This document shows positions 1 through 7,105 of a DNA stretch of 17,389 bases, piece by piece. Numbering within the stretch: the stretch's first letter is position 1; every line of letters starts with the position of its first letter. The position numbers were made by a program, and so were the translations under genes. Below the pieces are notes generated by a model that saw nothing but the letters and a program-made list of their open reading frames with translations, did no database searches and was not told where the DNA came from. Source of the DNA: CAYYNP01 sp964472545 (GTDB lineage Bacteria > Planctomycetota > Planctomycetia > Pirellulales > Thermoguttaceae); NCBI GenBank assembly GCA_964472545.1, contig CAYYNP010000216.1, positions 1 to 17,389 of the forward strand, written 5' to 3'.

Positions 1-60
1 GGCGCCGGGGGCCGCGGGGGGGGGGCGCCCGGGGGCGCGGGCCGCGCGCCGGGGGGGGTG
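1..60. repeat. Low-complexity G/C-only edge
   Basis: The first 58 bases contain only G and C, mostly runs of G, and have no codon structure. Nothing else in the window resembles this. It may be a real G-rich tract or, more likely, an artefact at a contig edge. No function is assigned. Confidence 0.6.
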
Positions 61-86
61 AAAGCGCGTGGGTGTCGCGGGAGACC

Positions 87-270
87 GAAAATGGGGACTG
101 GCTCCGTCGAGGCGCAGTACGGCAGTTGTGATGTGTTGTGCCGACGGTGCCTGTCCCCTTTTTCGGGCGGGAACACCGAGGGCGCGCGGAAAAAGGGGAC
201 AGGCACCGAGCCCGTAACGCTCTCCCGCAGGTTTGGCATCTGCGGCGGCTCGGAGCCAGTCCCCATTTTC
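87..270. repeat. Nested double inverted repeat (REP/BIME-like)
   Basis: Two perfect 20-bp inverted repeats are nested. The outer arms are 87-106 and 251-270 (right arm CGGAGCCAGTCCCCATTTTC). The inner arms are 145-164 and 189-208 (left arm CGGTGCCTGTCCCCTTTTTC). The two 20-mers are variants of one motif, differing only by T/A at three positions, so the motif occurs four times as minus, plus, minus, plus. Equivalently, two roughly 80-bp units (87-164 and 189-270) lie head to head around a 24-base centre; their internal spacers (38 and 42 bases) are not complementary. The arrangement resembles REP/BIME elements mobilised by RAYT-type transposases, but no such transposase is in the window. The element ends 68 bases before the DUF58 start codon. 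Confidence 0.85.
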
Positions 271-338
271 CACTCCACGTTTACGGTTTGAGTGACTCAG
301 ATTACGCGCACAACGGCGCAAGCCAACAAAGGAACCTC

Positions 339-1247
339 ATGCCCGCAACCGTGCTCTCGCGATATCTCGACGCGAACGTGCTGGGGCGGATCGCCGGACG
401 GCGGATCGAGCCGCGGGGATTGGTGATCGGGAATCTGGCCGGGGGCCACAAGTCGCCGCTTTCCGGCTTCGCCGTCGAATTCTCGGGCCATCGCGAGTAC
501 GTCTGGGGCGACGACCCAAAGCATATCGACTGGCGGGTTTACTTCAAGCGCGGGCGGTACTTCGTCAAGCAATATGAAATGGAGACCAATCTGGTCTGCC
601 ATTTCGTGCTCGATATCAGCGCCTCGATGCGTTACGGCGAAGGCCTTCGACAAAAACTCCGCTACGCCGCCCGGCTGATCGCCGCGTTGGGCTACGCCGT
701 GCTGCGCCAGAGCGACAAGGTCTCGCTGGCCACGTTCGACGAGCAAGTTCGCGGCGTGGTGCCGCCGAGCAATTCGATGGCCCAGATTCTCCACATGACG
801 GAAGTTCTCGACCAGAGCGAGCCGGTACACGAGACGGCCATGGCCGATTGCCTCACGGAGTTGGCCGGGCGGATCGGCCGCCGCGAGATCGTTTTCATCA
901 CTAGCGATTTCTTCACCGATCTCGACGAACTCGAAGCGGCCCTGCAACGATTGCGGTACGCGCGTCACGAGGTGGTGCTGTTTCAGACCATGCACCACGA
1001 CGAGTTGACCTTCGAGTTCGATCGAGCGACGCGGTTCGTGGGTCTGGAGATCCCCGAAGAGCTAGCCGCCCAGCCCGACCGCATCCGCCCGGCGTATCTC
1101 GAAGCCATGCGGCGGCACAACGAGGCCCTCGAGTCGCTTTGCCAGCGGAACCGGATCGAGCGCGTGTTGCTCGACACGAACCTCGACCTCGGCACCGTAT
1201 TGGCCGACTATCTCAACCACCGCAGCCGGCTGAATCGGGGTCGGTAG
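339..1247 (+). CDS. DUF58 domain protein (vWA-like)
   Basis: A 302-residue protein of the DUF58 family, which usually sits beside MoxR-type AAA ATPases and is thought to take part in metal-dependent assembly or envelope processes; the biochemical role is not settled. Residues 35-85 carry the family signature: GGHKSP, then EFSGHREY, GDDPKHIDWR and FVKQYE. A vWA-like strand follows with a metal-site motif DISAS at residues 92-96. There is no signal peptide or membrane segment, so it is probably cytoplasmic. The ATG at 339 was chosen because AAAGGA (328-333) lies just upstream and the conserved domain begins soon after; a longer in-frame extension to 138 would run through the palindromic repeat. 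A MoxR partner, if present, lies outside the window. The last 35 bases overlap the convergent HD-GYP gene. Confidence 0.9.
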   Translation: MPATVLSRYLDANVLGRIAGRRIEPRGLVIGNLAGGHKSPLSGFAVEFSGHREYVWGDDPKHIDWRVYFKRGRYFVKQYEMETNLVCHFVLDISASMRYGEGLRQKLRYAARLIAALGYAVLRQSDKVSLATFDEQVRGVVPPSNSMAQILHMTEVLDQSEPVHETAMADCLTELAGRIGRREIVFITSDFFTDLDELEAALQRLRYARHEVVLFQTMHHDELTFEFDRATRFVGLEIPEELAAQPDRIRPAYLEAMRRHNEALESLCQRNRIERVLLDTNLDLGTVLADYLNHRSRLNRGR

Positions 1248-2880
1248 ACGCCTCCCCCTGCTCGCCCTGGGCGATCTCGTGAATATCGTCGCACGCCCGG
1301 AAGAAGGCGTCGATCACCTCCGGATCCCATTGCTGATCGGAGCCGCCGCGGAGGATGCGGTGGATCTTCTCCTCGGGCATGCCCTTGCGATAGGGGCGAT
1401 CGCTGCTCATCGCGTCGTAGGAATCGGCCACGGCCACGATGCGGGCGGCCATGGGGATCCGTTCCGAGCCGAGCTTGGCGGGATATCCCCCGCCGTCCCA
1501 CGATTCGTGATGGTGCAGGATGACCGGCAGCACGTGCTCCAGCTTGCCCAGGTCGTTGAGGATCTTGTGGCCGATCTCGACGTGCTGCTTGATGTGCTCG
1601 TATTCGTCGTCGGAGAGCTTGTCCGGCTTACGCAATACGCTGTCGTTGATGCCGATCTTGCCGATGTCGTGCAGCAGGCCGGAGAGGTAGATCTCGTCGA
1701 GCATCTTGGCGTCGCAACCGAGTTCCTCGGCCAGACGGACGGAGATCTGCGCCACGCGATCGCTGTGGCCGCAGGTGTACGGGTCCTTGGCGTCGATCGC
1801 GGAGGTCAGCGCGCGGACGATCCCGGCCAGCGTTTCCGACTGCTGTCGATAGAGTTCGAGGTTGCCGCTGTGGATGCCGAGGATCACGGCCACGGAACTG
1901 ATCAGGCTGGCCTCGATCGTGCCGAATTCCTCTCCCTTGGCGTGGTTGAAGATCGCCAGCCAGCCGAAGACGTTCTCGCCCTCGGCCAGCGACACCACGA
2001 TCATCTGGCGAATCTGCGGCTCCGGCCAGTCCTCCCGGCCGGTCACATGGTGGTTGACGACCACCGGGCGGCTGGACTTCTCCGCATGCGTGCATTCGAC
2101 CAGGGCCGTGAAGCGGTCGTTGTCCAGTGGGCAATCGCCGTAGGTGATCAGCAGCGGTTCGGTGCGGGCTTCGCGATTCAGCGCATCCTCGACTTCGGCG
2201 AACGGCAGCAGTTGGACCGCCAGGCCACTGGCAGGCAGCACTTCCTCGAGCCATCCCAGCGCGATGTGGGCCAGGTCTTCGTCGCCGGCCGAGATCCGCA
2301 GGTTCTGCGTCAGCCGATGCAGCAGGCTGATCTCTTCGTACGTCTGCGAAAGGTGATCGGAGAGGCTCTCGCTTTCTCCCTCCAGTTCACGTACCCGTCC
2401 GTCGGAGGTCAGCTTCTGAAGCACCAATTCGGCCGTCCGCAGCAGCGTTGCCGGCGCGCATGGCGTTTGGCCGAGCGCCCAGGCGAGCGCCTCTTCGGTG
2501 CGCATGCCTAGCGCGGCCGCGGCGGGCAGATCCTCGTCCGGCCGTACGTCCCGAGAGACAAACGTAGCGACCGCCACGCGGGAACGTCCTTCCGACACGG
2601 CGATCGGCACGGCCAGCGTGACCAGCGGGTCTTCGTCTTCGATCAGCTCGGGCCGTCCGCGTCGGGCTACTTCCCGGCACAGTTCAGCCCGTAGGCTCCA
2701 GTCCCGCGTGGGTTGGTCGGCAGATGCGTGGACCAACTCGCCATTCTCGCCGTCGAGGATGGCGAACGACGCGCCGAACCCGGCGCGAAGCAGCGCCGCC
2801 AATTCGGCGTCCGGCACTCGGAAGGCGTTCTCGGCAGGCAGCGGATCTTCGGCTCGGAGGAGTGTGTCGGAAACTAACAT
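1213..2880 (-). CDS. GAF / HD-GYP cyclic-di-GMP phosphodiesterase
   Basis: A 555-residue soluble signalling protein. Residues about 25-140 look like a degenerate GAF-type sensor, about 150-195 a helical linker and about 195-340 a second GAF-like domain. Residues about 355-530 form an HD-GYP domain with the metal-binding HD pair at H404-D405 (GLLHDIGKIG) and the diagnostic HHE...DGGGYP at 457-467. HD-GYP proteins hydrolyse cyclic di-GMP, typically to GMP or pGpG, so this should lower c-di-GMP in response to a ligand or redox signal sensed by the GAF part; the ligand cannot be told. The ATG at 2880 is preferred over an in-frame TTG at 2925; neither has a clear ribosome site. There is no receiver domain and no partner cyclase nearby. 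Its 3' end overlaps the DUF58 gene. Confidence 0.9.
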   Translation of the reverse strand: MLVSDTLLRAEDPLPAENAFRVPDAELAALLRAGFGASFAILDGENGELVHASADQPTRDWSLRAELCREVARRGRPELIEDEDPLVTLAVPIAVSEGRSRVAVATFVSRDVRPDEDLPAAAALGMRTEEALAWALGQTPCAPATLLRTAELVLQKLTSDGRVRELEGESESLSDHLSQTYEEISLLHRLTQNLRISAGDEDLAHIALGWLEEVLPASGLAVQLLPFAEVEDALNREARTEPLLITYGDCPLDNDRFTALVECTHAEKSSRPVVVNHHVTGREDWPEPQIRQMIVVSLAEGENVFGWLAIFNHAKGEEFGTIEASLISSVAVILGIHSGNLELYRQQSETLAGIVRALTSAIDAKDPYTCGHSDRVAQISVRLAEELGCDAKMLDEIYLSGLLHDIGKIGINDSVLRKPDKLSDDEYEHIKQHVEIGHKILNDLGKLEHVLPVILHHHESWDGGGYPAKLGSERIPMAARIVAVADSYDAMSSDRPYRKGMPEEKIHRILRGGSDQQWDPEVIDAFFRACDDIHEIAQGEQGEASTDPDSAGCGG

Positions 2881-3104
2881 GCTTGGCAAGCGAACTCGCG
2901 ACTGTGGGAATCTACCCTGTTTCAACCGGTCGTTCCAGTTCCTAAGAACTGTAGGTCACCACCGCCGTTTCCGCAAATCCCGGTGTCGGCGTGTTTCGAT
3001 CGTACCGGTTATCCGGCCGGCAGCGGACACGAGCGGAAGCAATGACATAGATTATATGTATAGGGTAGCCCCCGAATTGCCTTGAAACCTGCGACGGCAT
3101 CGCC
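2881..3104. other. Divergent intergenic region
   Basis: This lies between the start of the HD-GYP gene (minus) and the LRR gene (plus), so both promoters should be here. The only notable signal is an AT-rich patch at about 3043-3065 (ATGACATAGATTATATGTAT) in otherwise GC-rich DNA, plausibly a promoter core for the LRR gene. I cannot place a -35/-10 pair at proper spacing with confidence. Confidence 0.3.
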
Positions 3105-3908
3105 GTGTACGAATCCCTCTCGTCGAAACCCGAACCAAGCCGGCGACGCCTCCCGCCCGATCTCATACTGTACGCGCTGTTGGTCGTCGAGGGAGCATTG
3201 CTGCTGTTGCAGCGATATCCCTGGCTGGCCTTCAATCGAGAGAAGGGCCAAACGGTGGTGGCGGCGGTGACGATTGCCGTGGTGACGCTGGCGGCGATGT
3301 CGCTTTGGGCAGGCATCGCCGCGGTTTCACGGCGATTGCCACAGTGGGCCCGCCCTCCGCTGCCCCTGTTGGCGCTGGTCGTTGCCGTGCCGAGTTGCTG
3401 GCTGACCGTGGAACTTCGGCAAGCCAACGGACAACGCGAACTGCGGGAGTTGATCTGGGCGGCCGACGGCAGGGTGCTCTACGACTGCGAATACGACGCC
3501 GACGATCGCTACATGCCCCAAGCCGAGCCGCCGGGACCGGCATGGCTGCGAGGGCTGCTGGGCATCGACTTCTTTGCCGACGTGGTCGGTGTTTCCACCC
3601 ATCGCAAGCTGCACTCCTCCCGTGCCGATCCGCTCGGATTGGACTATCGGCTGCACGAGTCGAGCTTCTGTGAAAGCGGCCTCACCTACGCCCCCGGCTT
3701 CCTCGACGACGACACCCTAGCGCATCTGCAAGGACTTCCCAAATTGCGCGAACTGAGTCTGCTGGGCACACACGTCACCGACGGCGGGCTGAAGCATCTC
3801 GAAAGTCTGCCGAATCTCCGCCGTCTCGACCTCCGCGATGCGCAGATCACGCCTGAAGGCGTCGCCCGAATCCGCCGGGCGCTGCCCGATTGCCAGATCG
3901 AATACTAG
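3105..3908 (+). CDS. Membrane-anchored leucine-rich-repeat protein
   Basis: A 267-residue protein with hydrophobic membrane segments at about 19-36, 50-75 and 84-101, then a region without recognisable motifs (about 102-195) and a short leucine-rich-repeat block at about 200-255. The repeats read LPKLRELSLLGTHVTDGGL and LPNLRRLDLRDAQITPEGV, and the protein ends ALPDCQIEY. This ribonuclease-inhibitor-like LRR style with a terminal (A)LPxC cap is very common in planctomycete proteins. The repeats probably bind a protein; the partner is unknown. The GTG at 3105 is the first usable start in this frame and no strong ribosome site supports it, so the N-terminus is uncertain. Its stop codon overlaps that of the convergent DUF3034-like gene. 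Confidence 0.75.
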   Translation: MYESLSSKPEPSRRRLPPDLILYALLVVEGALLLLQRYPWLAFNREKGQTVVAAVTIAVVTLAAMSLWAGIAAVSRRLPQWARPPLPLLALVVAVPSCWLTVELRQANGQRELRELIWAADGRVLYDCEYDADDRYMPQAEPPGPAWLRGLLGIDFFADVVGVSTHRKLHSSRADPLGLDYRLHESSFCESGLTYAPGFLDDDTLAHLQGLPKLRELSLLGTHVTDGGLKHLESLPNLRRLDLRDAQITPEGVARIRRALPDCQIEY

Positions 3909-4885
3909 AAATGATAGTGCAGTTGCGCCCACCAAACGCCGTTCTCTTCGGTGTTGGCCACCGTGCCGAAGTTTCCATAGCCGGCGGTAAAGGCCGTGTG
4001 CTCGCTGAGGATGAAGATCGCGTCCAGTGCGTGCCAGTCGTCCTCGTTCCCAATCACGTTGGCGATCTGTCCGTACGGATCGGGCTTCTGACGATACTCG
4101 TAGGCCAGCACGAGCCAGTCGCAGGGCATGTAGGCGACGCTTCCCTCAAACGTGGTGTGGTACTCGTCGCCGAATCCCAAGAACCCCAACTGGGCCGCCT
4201 GGCTGGTTCGGAAACCTCCGGTCAACATCAGAGGACGCCCCAGACACTCGGGCGTAATCTTCTTGGTGGCGGTGAGCACGAAATCGACGCCGTTCTGTCG
4301 CTCGAACCCGATGCCCGACAGGGCACCGCTAAGCCGATCGTCGATTTCGCGGATTCCGTCGTTCAATTTGAACTGTGCGCCCATGGTGACCGCCGGCAAG
4401 GCCCATCCGCCCAGACACGTGTTCTCTTCGATCAACAGCGCCCGTGCGTTGAAGTGGTGCAGCCAAACGTCGGTACGCTGGATGTCGACGGCGGTCTCGG
4501 TGAGGATGTCGCTGGGCAGCGTTCCCAGGCCGAGCCGGTTGGCGGCGTAGCCGACTTCGATCCGGCCGCCGATCGTCTCGGTGGCGCTGATCACGTTGAG
4601 ATTCTTTCGGCCCATGTTGACGTACGTCATGGTCACCGTGGGTTTGCTGAAGAGGCTGCCGTCCCAGAGAGGCTCCGGGTGGTCGACGTAAGCCATGGGC
4701 GTGATCGCCCCGCCGCCGATACCCTCAATGCTGTGGACCGGCAGCGGTGACGCGGCGTCGACCGGAACCGCAAGCTGAACGGCCGAAAGGACCGTCAGCG
4801 TAACAACGACGAAACAGAACGCCTTGACGTTCTCCACCGGAAGAGGGAGGAAACGGGGCACGGAAAGCGGGTGACGCATGAACAT
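3905..4885 (-). CDS. DUF3034-like outer-membrane beta-barrel protein
   Basis: A 326-residue exported protein. Residues about 20-45 form a signal peptide with hydrophobic core FVVVTLTVLSAVQLAV and a likely cleavage after PVDA. The mature part shows features I associate with DUF3034: an N-terminal SIEGIGGG(A)ITP, a central VTMGAQFK, then NGVDFVLTATKK, QLGFLGFG, the strand AYEYRQKP, and EDDWHALDAIF. It ends in HYHF; alternating strands and a terminal phenylalanine fit an outer-membrane barrel. The function of DUF3034 proteins is not established. The start at 4885 was chosen because GGAG (4891-4894) lies 5 bases upstream; a second ATG at 4879 is possible, and a longer extension to 4951 adds a non-signal-like N-terminus. 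It is a single gene converging on the LRR gene. Confidence 0.75.
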   Translation of the reverse strand: MFMRHPLSVPRFLPLPVENVKAFCFVVVTLTVLSAVQLAVPVDAASPLPVHSIEGIGGGAITPMAYVDHPEPLWDGSLFSKPTVTMTYVNMGRKNLNVISATETIGGRIEVGYAANRLGLGTLPSDILTETAVDIQRTDVWLHHFNARALLIEENTCLGGWALPAVTMGAQFKLNDGIREIDDRLSGALSGIGFERQNGVDFVLTATKKITPECLGRPLMLTGGFRTSQAAQLGFLGFGDEYHTTFEGSVAYMPCDWLVLAYEYRQKPDPYGQIANVIGNEDDWHALDAIFILSEHTAFTAGYGNFGTVANTEENGVWWAQLHYHF

Positions 4886-5105
4886 GTTCTCTCCAGATCG
4901 GACAATTCCAATCGTCCGAACGCCGCGTGCATTCGGACTCACCAACCTCATCGTCGGTTTTGGGAGAGCCCGATCGACAGTCGGGAACGTGGAAATCCAC
5001 GGGTTCTGCGGCCTTTGGGATGTTCACTGTTTGGGTTGTGAAAGTCCTTTCGATTCTGACGATTCTCGAATTCTTGACAAAGTGATTCCCATCCGTCGCG
5101 GGCCA

Positions 5106-5133
5106 CCGGTCGCCCCCTGCTGACCGGGGGGGC
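5106..5133 (-). terminator. Possible hairpin after the PurF-like gene
   Basis: CCGGTC (5106-5111) can pair with GACCGG (5122-5127), or alternatively GCCCCC (5112-5117) with GGGGGC (5128-5133). It lies 34-61 bases beyond the stop of the PurF-like gene on the minus strand. There is no T-run, so intrinsic termination is only a guess. Confidence 0.25.
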
Positions 5134-5166
5134 AGCCGCAAGCAGCTCATTGAACAGTTCGCGGCG

Positions 5167-6624
5167 CTACCGCGGGTGAACCGACGGGGCTTCTTCTCTC
5201 GCGGCCGTACGCGGGCACGTGCTGCACGTCTCCGCACCGTTCCAGCAGTACGTGCAGAGCTTCTCCTGCGGCAGGCCGATGGCGGAGACCAGGTCGTCGA
5301 GCTTCTGGTACTTCAGCGTGGTGAGCCCCAGCCGCTGGCGGATGCGGTCGACCATGGCCGCGTAGCGGTCGGACGAGGCGTCGGCGTACTCGGCCAGGTG
5401 CTGCTCGTCTTCGCCGAGTTCTTTCATCGCCCGGCGGCCGGCCAGATCGAGCACGGACTTCGAGCGGGAGAAGTTCAGGAACTTGCAGCCGTGGATCAGC
5501 GGAGGGCAGGCGGGCCGCATGTGGACCTCTTTGGCGCCGCAATCGTAGAGCCGCTGCACGGTGTCCTTGAGTTGCGTGCCGCGGACGATCGAGTCTTCGC
5601 AGAACATCAGCCGCTGTCCGCGGATCAACTCGCGGATGGGGATCAGCTTCATCTTGGCCACCAGATCGCGGACTCGCTGGTCCTGCGGCATGAAACTCCG
5701 CGGCCAGGTGGGCGTGTACTTGACGAAGGGGCGGCCGTAGGGAATGTGGGCTTCGTTGGCGTAGCCGATCGCGTGGCCGGTGCCCGAGTCGGGAACGCCG
5801 GCTACCATGTCGATCCGTTCTTCATCGGCCCGAGCCAGCGCGGCGCCGCAGCGGTTGCGGACCACCTCGACGTTGATCTTCTCGTAGTCGGAAGCCGGGT
5901 AGCCGTAGTAGACCCAGAGAAAGGAGCAGATCTGCATCTGATCGCCCGCCGGCAGCACGGTTTCGGCACCGTCGGGCGTAATCCGCACGGTTTCGCCCGG
6001 CCCGAGGTAGCGCTCGACTTCGTAGCCGAGATTCGGCAGCGCGGACGTCTCCAGCGTGGCGGCGTAGGCCCCTTCCTTGCCGCCGATGACGATCGGCGTG
6101 CGGCCCAGCCGGTCGCGTGCGGCGTAGATTGCGTCGTCGGTCAGGATCAGCAGCGAGCAAGAGCCCTCGATCTGCTGCTGGACGCGCCGGATGCCGTCCT
6201 CGAAGCTGCTCTCGCGGTTGATCAGCGTGGCGACCAGTTCCGTGGGGTTGACCACGTCGCCGCTCATTTCCGAGAAGTGTGCCGTACGGCTGCTGAAGAT
6301 CTCGGCGGCCAACTCGTCGAGGTTCTCGATCCGGCCGACGGTCACGATGGCGTAGGTACCCAAGTGCGAGCCGATAATCAGCGGCTGGTCTTCGTAGTCG
6401 CTGATCACGCCGATGCCGATCGACCCGTGCATGGCGCCGAGATCGTCCTCGAACTTGCTGCGGAACTGGGAGTTGGTGATGTCCTTGATGAACCGCGTGA
6501 ACCCCCGGCCGTTCTTCACCGCCATTCCGCCGCGGACGGTGCCTAGGTGGGAATGGTAGTCGGTGCCGTAGAACAAGTCGGCGACACAGTCGTCCTTCGA
6601 GGCGACTCCGTAGAATCCTCCCAT
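5167..6624 (-). CDS. PurF-like phosphoribosyltransferase, glutaminase-degenerate
   Basis: A 485-residue homologue of amidophosphoribosyltransferase (PurF), normally the first enzyme of purine synthesis, which makes phosphoribosylamine from PRPP and glutamine. The C-terminal half keeps the PRPP-binding loop EDSIVRGT (343-350), the flexible-loop region KYTPTWPRSF and four cysteines (C233, C380, C457, C460) that match by position the 4Fe-4S ligands of the Bacillus-type enzyme. In the N-terminal Ntn-glutaminase half the nucleophile is missing: the protein begins MGGFYG where active PurF has Cys at the mature terminus. By eye the RYST arginine and the HNG asparagine are also replaced (GVISD; TVGRIEN). 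It may therefore use ammonia or a partner, or do something else. The start is supported by AAAGGA 7 bases upstream. It is a single gene, divergent from the hydrogenase operon. Automatic annotation would probably call it PurF. Confidence 0.85.
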   Translation of the reverse strand: MGGFYGVASKDDCVADLFYGTDYHSHLGTVRGGMAVKNGRGFTRFIKDITNSQFRSKFEDDLGAMHGSIGIGVISDYEDQPLIIGSHLGTYAIVTVGRIENLDELAAEIFSSRTAHFSEMSGDVVNPTELVATLINRESSFEDGIRRVQQQIEGSCSLLILTDDAIYAARDRLGRTPIVIGGKEGAYAATLETSALPNLGYEVERYLGPGETVRITPDGAETVLPAGDQMQICSFLWVYYGYPASDYEKINVEVVRNRCGAALARADEERIDMVAGVPDSGTGHAIGYANEAHIPYGRPFVKYTPTWPRSFMPQDQRVRDLVAKMKLIPIRELIRGQRLMFCEDSIVRGTQLKDTVQRLYDCGAKEVHMRPACPPLIHGCKFLNFSRSKSVLDLAGRRAMKELGEDEQHLAEYADASSDRYAAMVDRIRQRLGLTTLKYQKLDDLVSAIGLPQEKLCTYCWNGAETCSTCPRTAAREEAPSVHPR

Positions 6625-6667
6625 GACGGTTCCTTTCGAGGGTTGTGCGATGTTGGCGTCGTAGTTG

Positions 6668-6745
6668 CGGCAATCACGTGTGGGGCGATTGCCGTTGCGC
6701 TGCGCGGGTCTCGGTCGGCGTACACCCCAATCGGTGGGTGATTGG
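6668..6745. promoter_or_regulatory. Pair of inverted repeats with CAATC/GATTG half-sites
   Basis: CGGCAATC (6668-6675) pairs perfectly with GATTGCCG (6687-6694), and CCAATC (6727-6732) with GATTGG (6740-6745). Both share the half-site CAATC...GATTG, and their centres are about 55 bases apart, 57 and 112 bases upstream of the PurF-like start. They could be a tandem operator. The spacers differ (11 and 7 bases), which argues against a single rigid dimer site. Confidence 0.3.
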
Positions 6746-6918
6746 CCTGCCTCAGGATGTCAGCATTGGCCTTTGAGGCGGGACCCGTGGCGGAAGCCGG
6801 CTGCCAGGCGCCCTATAAGCGAATCAACACTGAGTATTAGGCAAGCTAGCAAAGTCCTCATCCATTGTGAACCCGGGCCTCCTTTCGCGTGGGCGGTTTG
6901 TCTGTTAGGCTTAGGAGA

Positions 6919-6933
6919 GGTTGTCTCACAACC
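6919..6933. promoter_or_regulatory. Palindrome GGTTGT-CTC-ACAACC
   Basis: A perfect 6-bp inverted repeat with a 3-base centre, 173 bases upstream of the first hydrogenase gene. Its size fits an operator for a dimeric regulator. It does not match FNR (TTGAT-N4-ATCAA) or CRP consensus. No regulator gene is adjacent. Confidence 0.3.
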
Positions 6934-7068
6934 GTCGGGCTCATAAGACGAACTACCTTGGGGACGAGCGGCCCGGCGGCTATTGGCGGCCTACCTGTGG
7001 CGTTCGTGCCGCGGAATATCTCCCCGTCCCTGATCCCGACCCGATTGCCCCCGCGATTATGGGCTCCG

Positions 7069-7097
7069 TCCACCCAATGGAGTCCAACCCAATGGAG
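7069..7097 (+). promoter_or_regulatory. Tandem duplication containing the hydB ribosome site
   Basis: TCCACCCAATGGAG (7069-7082) is followed directly by TCCAACCCAATGGAG (7083-7097). The second GGAG (7094-7097) lies 8 bases before the ATG at 7106 and decides that start. The ATGs inside the repeats are out of frame with hydB. Confidence 0.6.
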
Positions 7098-7105
7098 CAT
7101 GGCCC

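Larger units (their letters stand above)
6625..7105. other. Divergent intergenic region, PurF-like / hydrogenase
   Basis: There are 481 bases without a supported gene between the divergent PurF-like gene and the hydrogenase operon; both promoters should be here. I see three short perfect inverted repeats (listed separately), a TATAAG hexamer at 6814-6819 without a convincing -35, and a tandem duplication carrying the ribosome site of the first hydrogenase gene. Open frames here are short and unlike known proteins. Confidence 0.5.

Noticed and set aside
1279..2511. Open frame of 410 codons antisense to the HD-GYP gene
   Set aside because: It is the mirror of conserved GAF and HD-GYP motifs on the minus strand; the composition is typical of a shadow frame.
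5176..6546. Long open frame (456 codons) antisense to the PurF-like gene
   Set aside because: It lies wholly opposite a conserved family protein; long antisense frames are expected from GC-rich codon use. Its translation resembles no family.
6841..6890. CRP- or FNR-like site upstream of the hydrogenase operon
   Set aside because: Only half-sites such as TTGTGA were found, without a proper second half.
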